Assembly (NCBI GenBank): GCA_041861885.1 | Contig: JBGVUE010000001.1 | Span: 2,654,001-2,718,000 of the forward strand | Direction: 5' to 3' | Origin: Haloimpatiens sp. FM7315 | Lineage (GTDB): Bacteria > Bacillota > Clostridia > Clostridiales > Clostridiaceae | Length of the DNA stretch: 64,000 bases | Part shown: positions 44,204 to 55,644 of the stretch, one piece after another | Layout of the letters: the number at the start of each line of letters is the position of its first letter | Numbering within the stretch: the first letter of the stretch is position 1 | Notes under the pieces: generated by a model | Databases searched by the model: none | Told to the model about the DNA's origin: nothing | What the model saw: only the letters and a program-made list of their open reading frames with translations | Translations under genes and position numbers: made by a program

Positions 44204-45355
44204 TGCAAGGAAGCGTTAGGAAAAGAGGAAAAACTTGGTCCTATAGAATAGATATAGGGAAGATAGGCACTAGACGTAAACAGAAAGAAAAAGGAGGTTT
44301 TAAAACAAAAAAGAAGCTCAACAAGCTTTAACTAATGCTTTAAATCAATTTAATTCTACTGGAAAACTATTTGAGGATAAAAAAATAACTCTTGATGAAA
44401 TTTATAATAATTTTATAGAAAATGAAGCACCCATAACAAGAAAATTTTCTACTATTAAAAGATACAATTCACTCTATGAAAATCACTTAAAAGAAACTTT
44501 TGGATTTAAGTATATTGCTAATATAACTGCAACAGAAATCCAAAGTTTCATTGCTTTGAAAGCTAAAACTTTAAGCAACGAATATGTAAAAAGTATATAT
44601 AATTTTCTTTTAGTACTCTTTAAATATGCTGAAAGAATGGAATATTTAAAAACCAACATAATTTACAATGTAGCACCTCCTAAAGTTGTGCATAGTGATG
44701 ATATAAGAATATATACCTCTGATGAATTAAAATTAATAAATGAAAGATTATCATCAACAAACTTACAACCAGCTTTTCAAATTGGTATTAATTTAGGATT
44801 AAGAGCTGGTGAATGTTACGCTCTAAGATGGTCTGATATTGATTTTAATAAAAAGACGGTTACTATTGACAAACAGTTACAGTATTATAATAAAAAATGG
44901 TGTTTCACATCCCTAAAAACTAAGAATAGTTATAGGAAAGTTACATTCAGTAATGAATTTAAAAAATATCTTTTAGAGTTAAACCAAAAGCAAAAATTAT
45001 CTTTTGACTTCTACAAAGACATATTCAAAAAAATTTAATAATTGATACCAATAATAACAATAAGCCAATAGTTGTAACTGACTTTGTTAACATAAAGCCT
45101 AACGGCGAAATGCTAAATACCTATAGCCATAAAATAATTTCTCGTATCACAAAAAATGAATTTGGAATCGACTTTAAATTTCACAATTTAAGGCATACGC
45201 ATGCGACTTTCTTGTTAGAAAAAGGAGTAAACCCTAAATACATCCAACAAAGATTAGGGCACAGCAAATTAGAGTTTACTCTTCGTCTATATACCCACGT
45301 TACAGAAAACATGGACATCCAAGTATCACATGCATTAGATTCTATATTAAAATAA
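44203..45355 (+). CDS. int: tyrosine integrase (frame broken at two A runs)
   Basis: About 384 residues when A runs 44307-44312 and 45027-45033 each gain one base. The AP2-like/arm-binding N terminus MQGSVRKRGKTWSYRIDIGK is followed by a SAM-like core-binding domain and the catalytic domain. Catalytic residues are visible: Arg in LGLRAGECYALRW, H-x-x-R in FHNLRHTHATF, His in LGHSKLEFT, Tyr in RLYTHVT. It directs integration at the rubrerythrin site 200 bp away. The presumed frameshifts are of the same technical kind as elsewhere. Confidence 0.9.
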
Positions 45356-45381
45356 AAAGGACGCATTTTTGCGTCCTTTTT
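45354..45381. terminator. terminator after the integrase gene
   Basis: AAAAAGGACGCA/TGCGTCCTTTTT perfect 12-bp stem with a T4 loop. Confidence 0.9.
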
Positions 45382-45450
45382 AGTGGGCATTTTGTGTAGT
45401 GGGCATGAAAAATATTTATAATTTTAGTTTTGCCCCACGAATTCCCCACA
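45381..45450. promoter_or_regulatory. right integrase arm sites
   Basis: Direct repeats TAGTGGGCAT at 45381-45390 and 45397-45406, plus inverted near copies TGCCCCAC (45431) and TCCCCACA (45443). The left arm (4568-4593) has the same core. They lie about 155-175 bp from the attR core. Confidence 0.5.
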
Positions 45451-45554
45451 ATTTATAAAAATATAATATAATATGTCCTTGATACGCTACGATATGATTT
45501 AATATTTAAGTGTAAGGAACGTCTGATTATCTTAGTATTATAGCATATCTACGC

Positions 45555-46097
45555 TTATGCAAAATGTCTTTCTAATAAACCCTTAAATGCTCTACCATGT
45601 CTTGCTTCATCCTTACACATTTCATGAACTGTATCATGTATTGCATCGTAATTTAATTTCTTTGCAAGTGTTGCAAGATCTTTTTTGCCTTGGCAAGCAC
45701 CATGTTCTGCTTCAACTCTCATCTCTAAGTTTTTCTTAGTGCTATCTGTTAATACTTCACCAAGCAACTCTGCAAATTTTGCAGCATGTTCTGCTTCTTC
45801 AAAAGCATATCTCTTATAAGCTTCAGCTATTTCTGGATATCCTTCTCTATCTGCTTGTCTGCTCATTGCAAGGTACATTCCAACTTCTGAACATTCTCCA
45901 TTAAAGTTTGCTCTTAATCCTTCTATTACTTCTTTATCTACACCTTTAGCAGTTCCAACTTTATGCTCATCTGCCCAAGCTATCTCATCAGTTTTCTCTA
46001 TAAATTTTTCCTTTGGAGCCTTACATATAGGACACTTTTCTGGTGCTTCTTCTCCCTCATAAACATATCCACATACTGTACAAATAAATTTTTTCAT
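45555..46097 (-). CDS. reverse rubrerythrin, 3' end supplied by the prophage
   Basis: About 180 residues. It begins with a rubredoxin-type Fe(Cys)4 domain ([22 protein letters not shown]), then a ferritin-like diiron domain with the Glu/His ligands in [48 protein letters not shown] and [11 protein letters not shown]. This rubredoxin-first order is reverse rubrerythrin, an NADH-dependent peroxide/oxygen-scavenging enzyme of clostridia. The ATG at 46097 follows GGGGAGGAATT. The phage att core forms the last 62 bp but one; the final residue (Lys in the original) is lost. Confidence 0.92.
   Translation of the reverse strand: MKKFICTVCGYVYEGEEAPEKCPICKAPKEKFIEKTDEIAWADEHKVGTAKGVDKEVIEGLRANFNGECSEVGMYLAMSRQADREGYPEIAEAYKRYAFEEAEHAAKFAELLGEVLTDSTKKNLEMRVEAEHGACQGKKDLATLAKKLNYDAIHDTVHEMCKDEARHGRAFKGLLERHFA
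45559..45620. repeat. attR, 62-bp direct repeat
   Basis: Identical to 4433-4494. Lies in the last codons of the rubrerythrin gene; its distance from the integrase is about 200 bp. Confidence 0.95.
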
Positions 46098-46203
46098 ATT
46101 AAAATTCCTCCCCACATAATTTTTATTATTATTATTTATCTTTAAAAGATTTTATCTTATTGTGTTTTGTTTTTGTTTGGTTCTTGTTTGTTTCTATGGT
46201 CTT

Positions 46204-46262
46204 ATTATATAACGTCAAATATTAATTGTCAACTACTTTTTATTATTATTTAATAATTATTA
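46204..46262 (-). promoter_or_regulatory. rubrerythrin promoter with possible PerR-like box
   Basis: TTGACA (46227-46232) and TATAAT (46204-46209) on the minus strand, spacing 17. Just upstream lies an AT palindromic stretch (TATTATTATTTAATAAT at about 46241-46257) that resembles a PerR site; in an A+T-rich genome this may be chance. Confidence 0.6.
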
Positions 46263-46319
46263 TTAATTAATTTTAAAACCGTAAATCCATTGATTTACCT
46301 TTGTTTAAAGGTAAAAAAT

Positions 46320-46351
46320 AAGTTTTGCATCTAAAAATAAATGCAAAACTT
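46320..46351. terminator. terminator of the LevR-type gene
   Basis: AAGTTTTGCAT/ATGCAAAACTT 11-bp stem with a 10-nt loop and T-rich sequence on the minus strand. Confidence 0.8.
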
Positions 46352-46398
46352 ATTATTATTTTACTAATTTAAACTGGATTTAACAGTTTTAAAAGTCT

Positions 46399-49207
46399 TT
46401 AAAATTTGCAATTGTTTATGACTTTTATTAAATAGCAAACCTCATCCTCACCAATACTTATCTTATATGCCTCTTCTAAAACTTTTATAGCTTTTCTTAT
46501 ATTATTAAATTTATCTTTATTATCCTCTATAAACTCTTCCTTATTATCGAAAATAGCCACATTACTTTGCATACATCTATCTAGCATACAACCTAAATGA
46601 ATTATTAAATCCAGTAAACCATTCTCCCCTTTATTACAGTTTAAATTTAATTCTTCAATAAATTTTCTAATAAAATGCACTGCAAATTTAGGATTTAAAT
46701 ATTTAACATACTGCTCTAACATTTCCCTTGCAGTTTCAAATACATCTTTTTCTTTTTCAATTTCTTCATTATTTACTTCACTTAATAGTTTTATAGACAA
46801 AAACTTTTTAAATTTATCTTTAAACTTATCATTTAACAGCTGGTTTATAGGAAAATAGGGCACCTGTATTTTTGGTTTTAAACTTCCAACACAAGCTATA
46901 ACATCAAATTTCCTCCTTATTTTGTCAAGTACAAGAGAATCTTTATCTAAGCTTGTATAATCTAAGGGGATTATTTCAACTGGTATATCATCGTATAGAT
47001 CTTCTAATATTTTTATTAAAATACTCTTTGCCATCATACTAGCACCTTGACCCGTAACACATACAGTAATTATAGCTTTCTTTTTTTCTTTAACTATAAT
47101 TTTATTATCCTGCTTTTTTTCCACCAAAGCATCGTAAATTTCATCTATGCTTTCATTTTTGTACATTACGTTTCTAAGGGATTCCAAAACAGTTAAAGTG
47201 GATACATTTTCTATGGTTTTAACCTTAATACCCGTATCCTTCATAATTCTGCTGCCAAACCCTGTTAAGGAGCCCATATCTACAAGAAGAAGTACCCCCT
47301 TGCCCTTATCTATTGCCCTTATAGCAGCACTAACTTTAATATAAATCTTATTTATTTCACTATCTAAGGTCATATCAATGGCTTTTACTATATTGGAATT
47401 CAAAAGAGAATTAGCTACCTTTGCCATACTTGTGGCAGTGCTTTCTCCGTGACATACAACAAGTACTCCAACCTTATCCTGAGTTTCTTCTTCATTTTTG
47501 TTATTGGCAAGTAAAATAGCCAAAAACCCTTTTTCATCCCTTGGAACTTTTATAGATAATTTTTGGTTTAATTTTTCAATAAAATCTAAAGCAATTTCGC
47601 ATTCCTTTGGATAAGCCAATTCAATTTTAAATATATTTGGATTTGTAATAGGCTTATTTTCCTTTATTCTTTTTAAAAGAGATTGGATGTGAAAAGCTAA
47701 GCTAAACATTAATTTTTTAGTAGGTCTGCAGTTCATCTTCTCACAAGCTAAATTAGTAAATTCAATAGATATATCCACTATTTTTTTATCTATTATTTTG
47801 TAAAGCTGCCGAACATCTAATTTATCTAATCTATAATTGTCAACTAATTTGTGAAAATAATTTTCTATAGAATTATTTATTTGAGAGTAAATATCTTTTT
47901 CATCTAGTCCTTGCTTTTTTAAATCTTCTACCTTTTCAAGTAAAATGTCATAGACACTTTCTCTATTATCTTTATTCACTTTATGAGGATAAATCACTAA
48001 GTCTTCATCTATAAAATTAACTATTTCTTTTATATTTTCCTCATTTTTGTTTGCATTAAAAACATATTCTTTAATTTCTTTTTTTAGCATTTGAAATTCA
48101 ATTAGTAAAGAATCTCTTGGCTGGTTTTGTTCTTCCTGCATATGCTCTAAAAAAGCTTTGGCACATAGAAGTTTAATTTCCGAACTTATCTGTCCAATAT
48201 TTCCCTTAAATTCATAAATACCTAGGGCTTTTACAACTTCTGGAGATATCCTTATGGGCATTTTTAAAGTTACCGCTTCATTGTAAAATATATTTTCTAT
48301 TATCTCTATTTTTTCTTCAATATCCCTTTCTCTAAAGGAAGGTAATTTTATAACTACTGGTATTCTTCTTAGAAAAGTTGTTAACAAAACATCATCTGGC
48401 TCTTCAGTAGTTGCTGCAATTATTAAAATAGAGCTTTTTCTTGTTTTATCTGTTTCTCCAAGTCTATGATACTCTCCCTTATCAATAAGGAAAAAAAGCA
48501 TCTCTTGACCATCTGGAGGAAGTCTATGAACTTCATCTAAAAATAAAATTCCACCATTTGCTTTTTCAACTAAGCCTATTTTATCAGTATCAGCACCAGT
48601 AAATGCCCCTTTAATATGGCCAAAGAGCTGAGATAAAAGTAGCTGTGGATTATTAAAATAATCTGAACAGTTAAAAGATATCAAGGGAAAATCACCTTTG
48701 ACTTTGGTTTTATTTATTTTTGCGAAACTATACATAGTGTTTGCAAAAGTAGTCTTTCCAACACCACTTTCCCCAAGTATTAGTGTATGAAGTCCATTTG
48801 GTGGATACATAATAGCTGCTTTAGCCTGATTTATTTGATTAATTAAACTACTTTTATAACCTAATAAATTTTCAAAAGGATCTTTTTTACCATCTTTTTC
48901 CCTATGGTTCTCTAAAAAAAGCTTAAGTTCATCTACAGTATACTCATCTTTAATATACTCCTCTTCTATAAGCTTTTTTAAAACTTCTCTTGGAATAAAT
49001 CTTACAGGTCTAGTTATAACTTTTACTAATTTTTTTCTCTCCATAATTCATTTAATAATGTGCTTGCATTGTTTCTGACTATATCAAATTTTTCTTCTAT
49101 TTCTTTAGCCTCAAGTCCAAATTCACTTTTTTTGAGATTTTTTCCTTAATATAGTCTAAAGACATAGTTTCTTCTATATACAAATAAATGCTATCCTTCT
49201 TTTTCAA
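46399..49207 (-). CDS. LevR-type sigma-54 activator with PTS domains (frame broken at two T runs)
   Basis: About 936 residues, the usual LevR length, if T runs 49127-49133 and 49030-49036 each gain one base. The start is TTG (49207) with GGTGGTGA upstream; the uninterrupted part alone is 881 residues. N-terminal HTH; AAA+ sigma-54 domain ([27 protein letters not shown]); PRD; EIIA-Man-like ([18 protein letters not shown]); EIIB-like ([17 protein letters not shown]); second PRD with [10 protein letters not shown]. It should activate the sigma-54 promoter of the neighbouring PTS operon under phosphorylation control. Confidence 0.9.
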
Positions 49208-49227
49208 TATAGTCACCACCAAACTTA

Positions 49228-49437
49228 TTATTTTTTATCTTCATTATTTTTTTCATCCATATGAACAACTCTAATATTTTGAAAAGCTTTAGGGATTGGA
49301 ATATCTTTTTTATACCTATCTAGGAGCATAGCCATTACAAATGCCGCAATTGCTAAATAAATGTCTTTAATAAAAACTGAAATAATCAAAAGAATACAAG
49401 TTAAAACTACAAATACATACCACATCAATACCTTCAT
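49228..49437 (-). CDS. small membrane protein (69 aa)
   Basis: Two hydrophobic segments (WYVFVVLTCILLIISVFI and YLAIAAFVMAMLL) and a polar tail. It is 20 bp upstream of the LevR-type gene and probably in its operon. Unknown function. Confidence 0.6.
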   Translation of the reverse strand: MKVLMWYVFVVLTCILLIISVFIKDIYLAIAAFVMAMLLDRYKKDIPIPKAFQNIRVVHMDEKNNEDKK

Positions 49438-49739
49438 AAATTAAACCCCTTTCACAAAATAATTTAATAATTAAGTCAAATATAATAAACTTTTAAGATT
49501 ATTTCAATGTAAAAAAAGTAATTATTTATTATTTTTTATATGAAAATTTGATTTAAGCATATACTATGCTTATATATTTCTTTTTTTAATGGTGAAAAAC
49601 CTTTAAACTATCTTTCAGTGAAATGTAAACCTTTAAATAGTGTATAGAAAAAATATGCACTATTTATTTAATTTAGGATAGTGCATATTTTTATACAAAA
49701 CTCACGATTTCTAAAGCTTTAAAAGCATCATGCACTTTT
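49438..49739. promoter_or_regulatory. control region with activator-type palindromes
   Basis: Non-coding. TAAGCATA-TAC-TATGCTTA (49554-49572) is a perfect inverted repeat at about -170 from the sigma-54 promoter, as expected for a LevR-type upstream activating sequence. TATGCACTAT/ATAGTGCATA (about 49654-49690) with a T run behind looks like a terminator or a second site. Two copies of AAACCTTTAAA lie between. Confidence 0.55.
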
Positions 49740-49755
49740 TGGCACAGAAGTTGCT
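49740..49755 (+). promoter_or_regulatory. sigma-54 (-24/-12) promoter
   Basis: TGGCACAGAAGTTGCT matches the TGGCAC-N5-TTGC consensus exactly and lies 55 bp before the EIIA gene, opposite a sigma-54 activator gene. Confidence 0.92.
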
Positions 49756-49809
49756 TTAATAAATTGCATAAAACAAAGTACTAGAAAATAGCTTAGGCGG
49801 TGATACAAA

Positions 49810-50274
49810 ATGTGTACTAATTCTTTACTAAACGAAGAACTGATTATATTAGATTTTGAAGCAGAAGACAAAAAAGATCTTCTAAAGAAATTATCTTCTA
49901 TCCTTATTGAAAAGGGTTACGTGAAGGATTCTTTCAAAGAAGCGATTTTAAAAAGAGAAGAAGTTTTCCCTACTGGTTTAATGACAGAAAGCACAAATAT
50001 AGCGATTCCACATACTGATGCAATCCACGTAATTAAACCAACTATATTATTTGCAAAATTGAAAAACCCAGTTACATTTAAAGAAATGGGTATGGGAAAA
50101 AATGATGTTAATGCTGAATTAATCTTTATGCTAGCAATTAACAATCCAACTTCCCAGGTTACAACTTTAAGTAAATTAATGTCTATACTTTCAAATAAGC
50201 CTGTACTAGAAAGTTTAAAAAGCAAAAACAGCACTTGTGAAATTATGGATATTCTATCAAAACAACTTAGTTAA
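49810..50274 (+). CDS. PTS EIIA, galactitol/fructose type
   Basis: 154 residues. The phosphorylated His is in AIPHTDAIHV; EEVFPTGLMTESTNIAIP is typical of the family. It takes phosphate from HPr and passes it to the EIIB encoded next. First gene of the sigma-54 controlled operon. The sugar is unknown; EIIC type and aldolase suggest a hexitol or similar polyol or sugar. Confidence 0.9.
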   Translation: MCTNSLLNEELIILDFEAEDKKDLLKKLSSILIEKGYVKDSFKEAILKREEVFPTGLMTESTNIAIPHTDAIHVIKPTILFAKLKNPVTFKEMGMGKNDVNAELIFMLAINNPTSQVTTLSKLMSILSNKPVLESLKSKNSTCEIMDILSKQLS

Positions 50275-50337
50275 TTTTGTAAATCAATCAAATAATATAA
50301 ATAATATAAATAATATAAAAATGAGGAGGAGTTTAAA

Positions 50338-50616
50338 ATGAAAAAAATTATAGTTGCCTGTGGTTCAGGAGTTGCAACTTCCCAGTCTGTAGCATCTAAA
50401 ATACAAAATATGTGTGAAGATGAAGGTTTATCAGTAGATGTAGAAGCAGTAGATATCAAATCCCTAGATAGTATTATAGACCAATGTGATATCTATGTGT
50501 CAATAGTTCCAACAGAGGGACTTGACATAAAAGTTCCTATAATAAATGGAATCCCATTCTTAACAAGTTTAGGCTTAGATGAAGAATTTCAAAAATTAAA
50601 AGACCTTTTAAGCTAA
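50338..50616 (+). CDS. PTS EIIB, galactitol type
   Basis: 92 residues, with the active Cys in IIVACGSGVATS near the N terminus. Ribosome site GAGGAGG upstream. Transfers phosphate from EIIA to the sugar bound by EIIC. Confidence 0.92.
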   Translation: MKKIIVACGSGVATSQSVASKIQNMCEDEGLSVDVEAVDIKSLDSIIDQCDIYVSIVPTEGLDIKVPIINGIPFLTSLGLDEEFQKLKDLLS

Positions 50617-50782
50617 TATTTATGAAAAAAAGAGGTATCCTAAATAAAAATCAGAAATTAGGATACCCAAAGAAATTTAATTTACCTAATGAATATTATA
50701 TCAAAATTATACTTATCTAAACTATACTTTTATAAAAATCAATAATATTTTTTTAAATTTCAAATTAAAAGGAGGAATAATC

Positions 50783-52140
50783 ATGAGCGTAGTTATACAT
50801 TATATACTTGATTTAGGTGCAGAAATATTTTTACCTATAGTAATGATACTATTATCCCTAATAATTGGAATGAAATTGAAAAAGCCTTAACTTCTGGTTT
50901 AACTCTAGGTATAGCCTTCATAGGAATGAATATAATTTTAAGCTTTATGTTTAGTGCAATTAGCCCAGCTGCTGATGCTTTCGTTAAAAGCACCGGAATT
51001 AAATTAACAACCATAGATGTGGGTTGGTCACCACTTGCCGCTATATCCTGGGCCTGGCCTTATGCGTTAACTGTATTTCCTATTCAAATAGCAATAAATT
51101 TAATTATGCTAGCACTAGGCTGGACAAACTGTTTAAACGTTGACCTTTGGAATGTTTGGGGTAAAATACTAACAGCTGTAATTATAGCAGCTATAACAAA
51201 GAGCATTCCTATAGCACTTATCATAGCTGGAATCCAAGTTGTTTTTGAACTTAAAAACGCAGATTTACTTCAAAAACAGATTTATAATATTACTAAAATT
51301 CCTGGAATAACATGTCCTCATATTATGATGCTTCAATCTATTATCTTAGCACCTATTAATAGATTGCTAGATTTTGTTCCTGGTATTAATAAAGCTAATA
51401 TTGACGCTAAAAAATTAAAAGAAAAAATAGGTATATTCGGTGAAAATAGCGTTATGGGATTTATAGTTGGTGCCCTTATAGCCGCATTTGGTGGATATAA
51501 CCTTAAAGGAATTTTAACTACAGCTATGCAAGTTGGTACTGCTTTGGTTTTATTCCCAATGGTTGCAAAACTATTTATGCAAGCTTTATCTCCTATAGCA
51601 GATGCTGCAGGAACATTTATGAAAAAAAGATTCAAAGGAAGAGAATTTTATATTGGACTAGACTGGCCATTCTTAGCAGGTCAAGCTGAAGTATGGGTAA
51701 CTGCAATAATCTTAGTTCCTTTCGAACTTGCTCTTGCAATTGTTCTTGCTAAAATGGGAGTAAGTAACGTTCTTCCTTTAGGTGGAATAATAAACATATG
51801 CTTTGTAGCTCCAGCTTTAATTGTAACTGGGGGAAACTTAGTAAGAATGATTATACTAGGACTTGTTACTACTCCAATTTACCTAATAGTATCTTCTAGC
51901 TTCAGTAGCATAATTACAGACCTTGGTAAAACAGTTAACTCAGTACAAATTCCAAAAGGACAATTTTTAACTTGGTTTGGACTTGAAGCACCTGAATTTA
52001 GATGGGCAATGTCTCGTGCTGCAAATGTTATAAACGGAGATATGCTAGGCATTGTAATTTTAGTAGCTTATTTAGCATTATGTTTCTGGTATTATAAATA
52101 TATGACAAAAAGAAATTTAGAACTTACTGAAAGTAAATAA
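50783..52140 (+). CDS. PTS EIIC, galactitol type (frame broken at A5 run)
   Basis: About 452 residues with one more A at 50879-50883; the ATG at 50783 has GGAGG before it. MSVVIHYILDLGAEIFLPIV, then many spans and the family blocks GFIVGALIAAFGGYNLKGIL and DWPFLAGQAEVWVTAIILVP. Membrane channel for the sugar. An uncorrected reading would start at 50926 and lack the first span. Confidence 0.88.
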
Positions 52141-52179
52141 AAATATTAGAAAAAACCATAAAGAAAAGGAGAGATTTCA

Positions 52180-52833
52180 ATGTTAGAAAACTTAAAAAAG
52201 CAAGTAGTAAAAGTAGCTCAACAAGCCGATGTTTCAGGACTTTGCAAGCACAAATCAGGAAACTTTAGTATTAAAGATAAAGATACTAATTACGTAGTTG
52301 TAACACCCTCTGGAGTTGCAAGAGAAGATTTAACTTATCACGATATATGCGTAGTTGATTTAGAAGCTAACGTAGTTGAAATTGAAACTGATGTAAGACC
52401 TACAAGTGAGCTATTAATGCATCTTGAGGCCTATAAAGCTAGACCTGACATAAATGCTATAGTTCATACTCATTCTCATTTTGCAACAGCCTTTGCAGTA
52501 CTTGCAAAACCAATACCTCCTATAGTATATGAAGTATTATGCTATGGTGGTCATGTACCAGTAGCTTCCTATGGTCGTCCTGGTACAATGGCTTTAGCTA
52601 AAAGTGTAGTTGAACCTCTACAATCTTCCGATGCAGTACTTCTTGAAGCACATGGAGTTTTAACTGTAGGTGAAGATATTGAAAGTGCTTTACTAAAAGC
52701 CAACTATGTAGAAGATACTGCTGAAATCTACTATAGAAGTTTACTTTTAAATGGAGGTAAAGAACCAAATATACTTCCACTTGAAGAACTTCAAAACTGG
52801 CAGTACCCAGATCAAATAAACTTAAATAAATAA
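52180..52833 (+). CDS. class II aldolase (fuculose-/ribulose-phosphate type)
   Basis: 217 residues. Zinc ligands in HTHSHFATAFAV and LEAHGVLTVG; KHKSGNFSIKD and RPTSELLMHLEAY blocks. Splits a ketose-1-phosphate (for example fuculose-phosphate-like) into DHAP and an aldehyde. Last gene of the PTS operon, so it likely degrades the imported sugar phosphate. Confidence 0.88.
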   Translation: MLENLKKQVVKVAQQADVSGLCKHKSGNFSIKDKDTNYVVVTPSGVAREDLTYHDICVVDLEANVVEIETDVRPTSELLMHLEAYKARPDINAIVHTHSHFATAFAVLAKPIPPIVYEVLCYGGHVPVASYGRPGTMALAKSVVEPLQSSDAVLLEAHGVLTVGEDIESALLKANYVEDTAEIYYRSLLLNGGKEPNILPLEELQNWQYPDQINLNK

Positions 52834-52848
52834 TTAAGCCTAAAAAAG

Positions 52849-52871
52849 GCCCCATGCATTTAGCATGGGGC
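52849..52871 (+). terminator. terminator of the PTS operon
   Basis: GCCCCATGC/GCATGGGGC perfect 9-bp stem, ATTTA loop; outer TTAAGCCTAA/TTAGGTTTT may extend it. Confidence 0.8.
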
Positions 52872-52949
52872 AATTAGGTTTTATATGATAACCTCAAATA
52901 AAAAAAGTTGCATTAAAAGTTCACTATACTAATTCAATATTAATATCAA

Positions 52950-54001
<1,052 letters not shown>

Positions 54002-54239
54002 CTTTCTTTTCCCCCAAATATATACTATACAATATTTATAATAAAGGTAAATAATATATCTCTTTTATTAAATGTTATATATTATTTATATTCATTTTTC
54101 TCTAAAATGTCAACAATTATTATTATATTTTTACATTGTTTACTTGGATTTATCTCATTTTTTCTTGACTTATCTCCTTTTATCTAAAAATACCATTCCT
54201 TAGCAAAATAATCAATATAGTATATCATATATATTTAAG
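54002..54239. other. upstream region of gap
   Basis: A+T-rich non-coding. It contains the gap promoter (54085-54113). No gene seen. Confidence 0.5.
54085..54113 (-). promoter_or_regulatory. gap promoter
   Basis: TTGACA (54108-54113) and TATAAA (54085-54090) on the minus strand with 17-bp spacing. Confidence 0.6.
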
Positions 54240-54281
54240 AACACTAAAAAAAGATTTTGCAAAGCAAAATCTTTTTAGTGT
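54240..54281. terminator. terminator of the sigma-factor operon
   Basis: AAGATTTTGC-AAA-GCAAAATCTT with flanking ACACTAAAAA/TTTTTAGTGT arms; long near-perfect hairpin. Confidence 0.88.
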
Positions 54282-54304
54282 TCTAGGACTAGAATTATCT
54301 AAGC

Positions 54305-54798
54305 TTATTTTCTAAATAAAATATACATTCCACCTAATATAAAAAGTACAGGTAAGAAATATGCACTAATTGAAGATTTTACAAGGTAATATATGTCGCT
54401 TCCTTGAAAAACTCTATTAACTACAGCTAAAATACCTATTATAATAAAAGCCCATGCTATTATCACCATTTTATTTCTAGATATTCCTTGAAATTTTGTT
54501 TTAAAATCATTATTTACATTAATTTTAAAACTATTATCTGCAAAATGAGTTTTATCCTCTACATATTCTCCTTTTTCAATTTTACGGGCAATACTAAAGG
54601 TATCAAAAAAGTATAACACCATATTACAAGTTGAAGTATATTTCCTAAAAAATGCAAACCCACCAAATTAAATATAGGCTCTATTAGAAAAAACACTAAA
54701 AGTGCTTCAATGCCCTTATTCATAAGTCCAAAATACATGTATCCTACGCCAGGAACTAAGGCTGTTAAAAATGTTATAAAACCATTTTTTCTTTCCAT
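54305..54798 (-). CDS. membrane protein of the sigma-factor operon (frame broken at A6 run)
   Basis: About 164 residues with one more base in the A run 54605-54610. FITFLTALVPGVGYMYFGLM is the TM2/glycine-rich start of a common clostridial membrane family; four spans in total, the last LPVLFILGGMYILFRK. Third or fourth gene of the ECF sigma operon. Function unknown. Confidence 0.7.
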
Positions 54799-54810
54799 TT
54801 TGTCACTCTC

Positions 54811-55124
54811 CTAAAAAAATTTTTCTATACTTAATGTTTTCTCAGAGGTTGTTTGAACCGCCGATAGAGTAGCTTTTACCTCAGTATTAAAATTTATAAT
54901 CGCCTCATTCAAACTTGAAAAACTAAAGACTAACATTAATACCCCAGCAGTTATAAAACTTGCTGCAATCCTCTTTCTTTTCTCACTAAAAATTATGGAT
55001 CTTTCATTGTTATTTATTTTACTAAGTAATCTTTTATTATAGTCACTACTAATCTTAGATTCATCTAAATCCAAGGAAGATTTTATTATTTCATCTATTA
55101 AATCTATATTTTTTTCATAATCAT
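54811..55124 (-). CDS. anti-sigma-like single-span protein
   Basis: As read, this region is fused in frame to the sigma factor, but adding one base to the T run 55109-55115 separates them. The sigma factor then ends at 55091 after 182 residues (usual ECF length), and this protein starts at ATG 55124 behind AAAGGAGGAAG. The product (about 104 residues) has a cytosolic helical part, one span (AASFITAGVLMLVFSFSSL) and an outer tail. Anti-sigma role inferred from the order. Confidence 0.55.
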
Positions 55125-55637
55125 CTTCCTCCTTTTGAAATTCAATTTTCAATTTTTTCTTAGCCCTATATATTCTGCCTTCTACATTTTTTTCAGATAT
55201 ACCCATTACAGAAGCTATTTCCTTTTGATTTAAACCAATATAGAAATATAAATATATGGGTGTTTTATACTTTTCAGGTAATTTATCAATGGATTCCCTT
55301 ACATAATTTTTTTCCAAAACACTATCTTCATGGCTTTTTTCCTGAAGATTAAATATATTTACAAAAATTTTTTAACCTTTGATTTTCTTCCATAATCCAT
55401 GCATTTTGATAAAGTAATTTTATAAATATACGTACTTATAGAACTTTCAAACCTGAATTTTTTTAAATTCTTATATAAACTAACGAAAACCTCTTGAGAT
55501 AAATCTTCTGCTTCGTAATAATCCCTAGTATAAGAATAACATAAGTTTATTATTTTTTTCTTGTATTCATCTACAATCAAGATAAAATCCTCTTCGCTAA
55601 GCTGATTTACTTCAATTTTAGACTGTTGTTTCTCCAA
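55091..55637 (-). CDS. ECF-type RNA polymerase sigma factor (frame broken)
   Basis: Region 2 in the first frame (YKKKIINLCYSYTRDYYEAE, DLSQEVFVSLYKNLKKFRFE) and region 4 in the second (IDKLPEKYKTPIYLYFYIGL, NQKEIASVMGISEKNVEGRI). One base added near the A5T6 tract 55363-55373 joins them. It presumably responds to an envelope signal given its membrane-protein neighbours. Overlaps the anti-sigma-like gene in the corrected reading. Confidence 0.8.
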
Positions 55638-55644
55638 CTAATTA

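Noticed and set aside
45355..45620. tRNA gene as the integration site
   Set aside because: No cloverleaf or tRNA sequence near either att repeat; the core is protein-coding (rubrerythrin).
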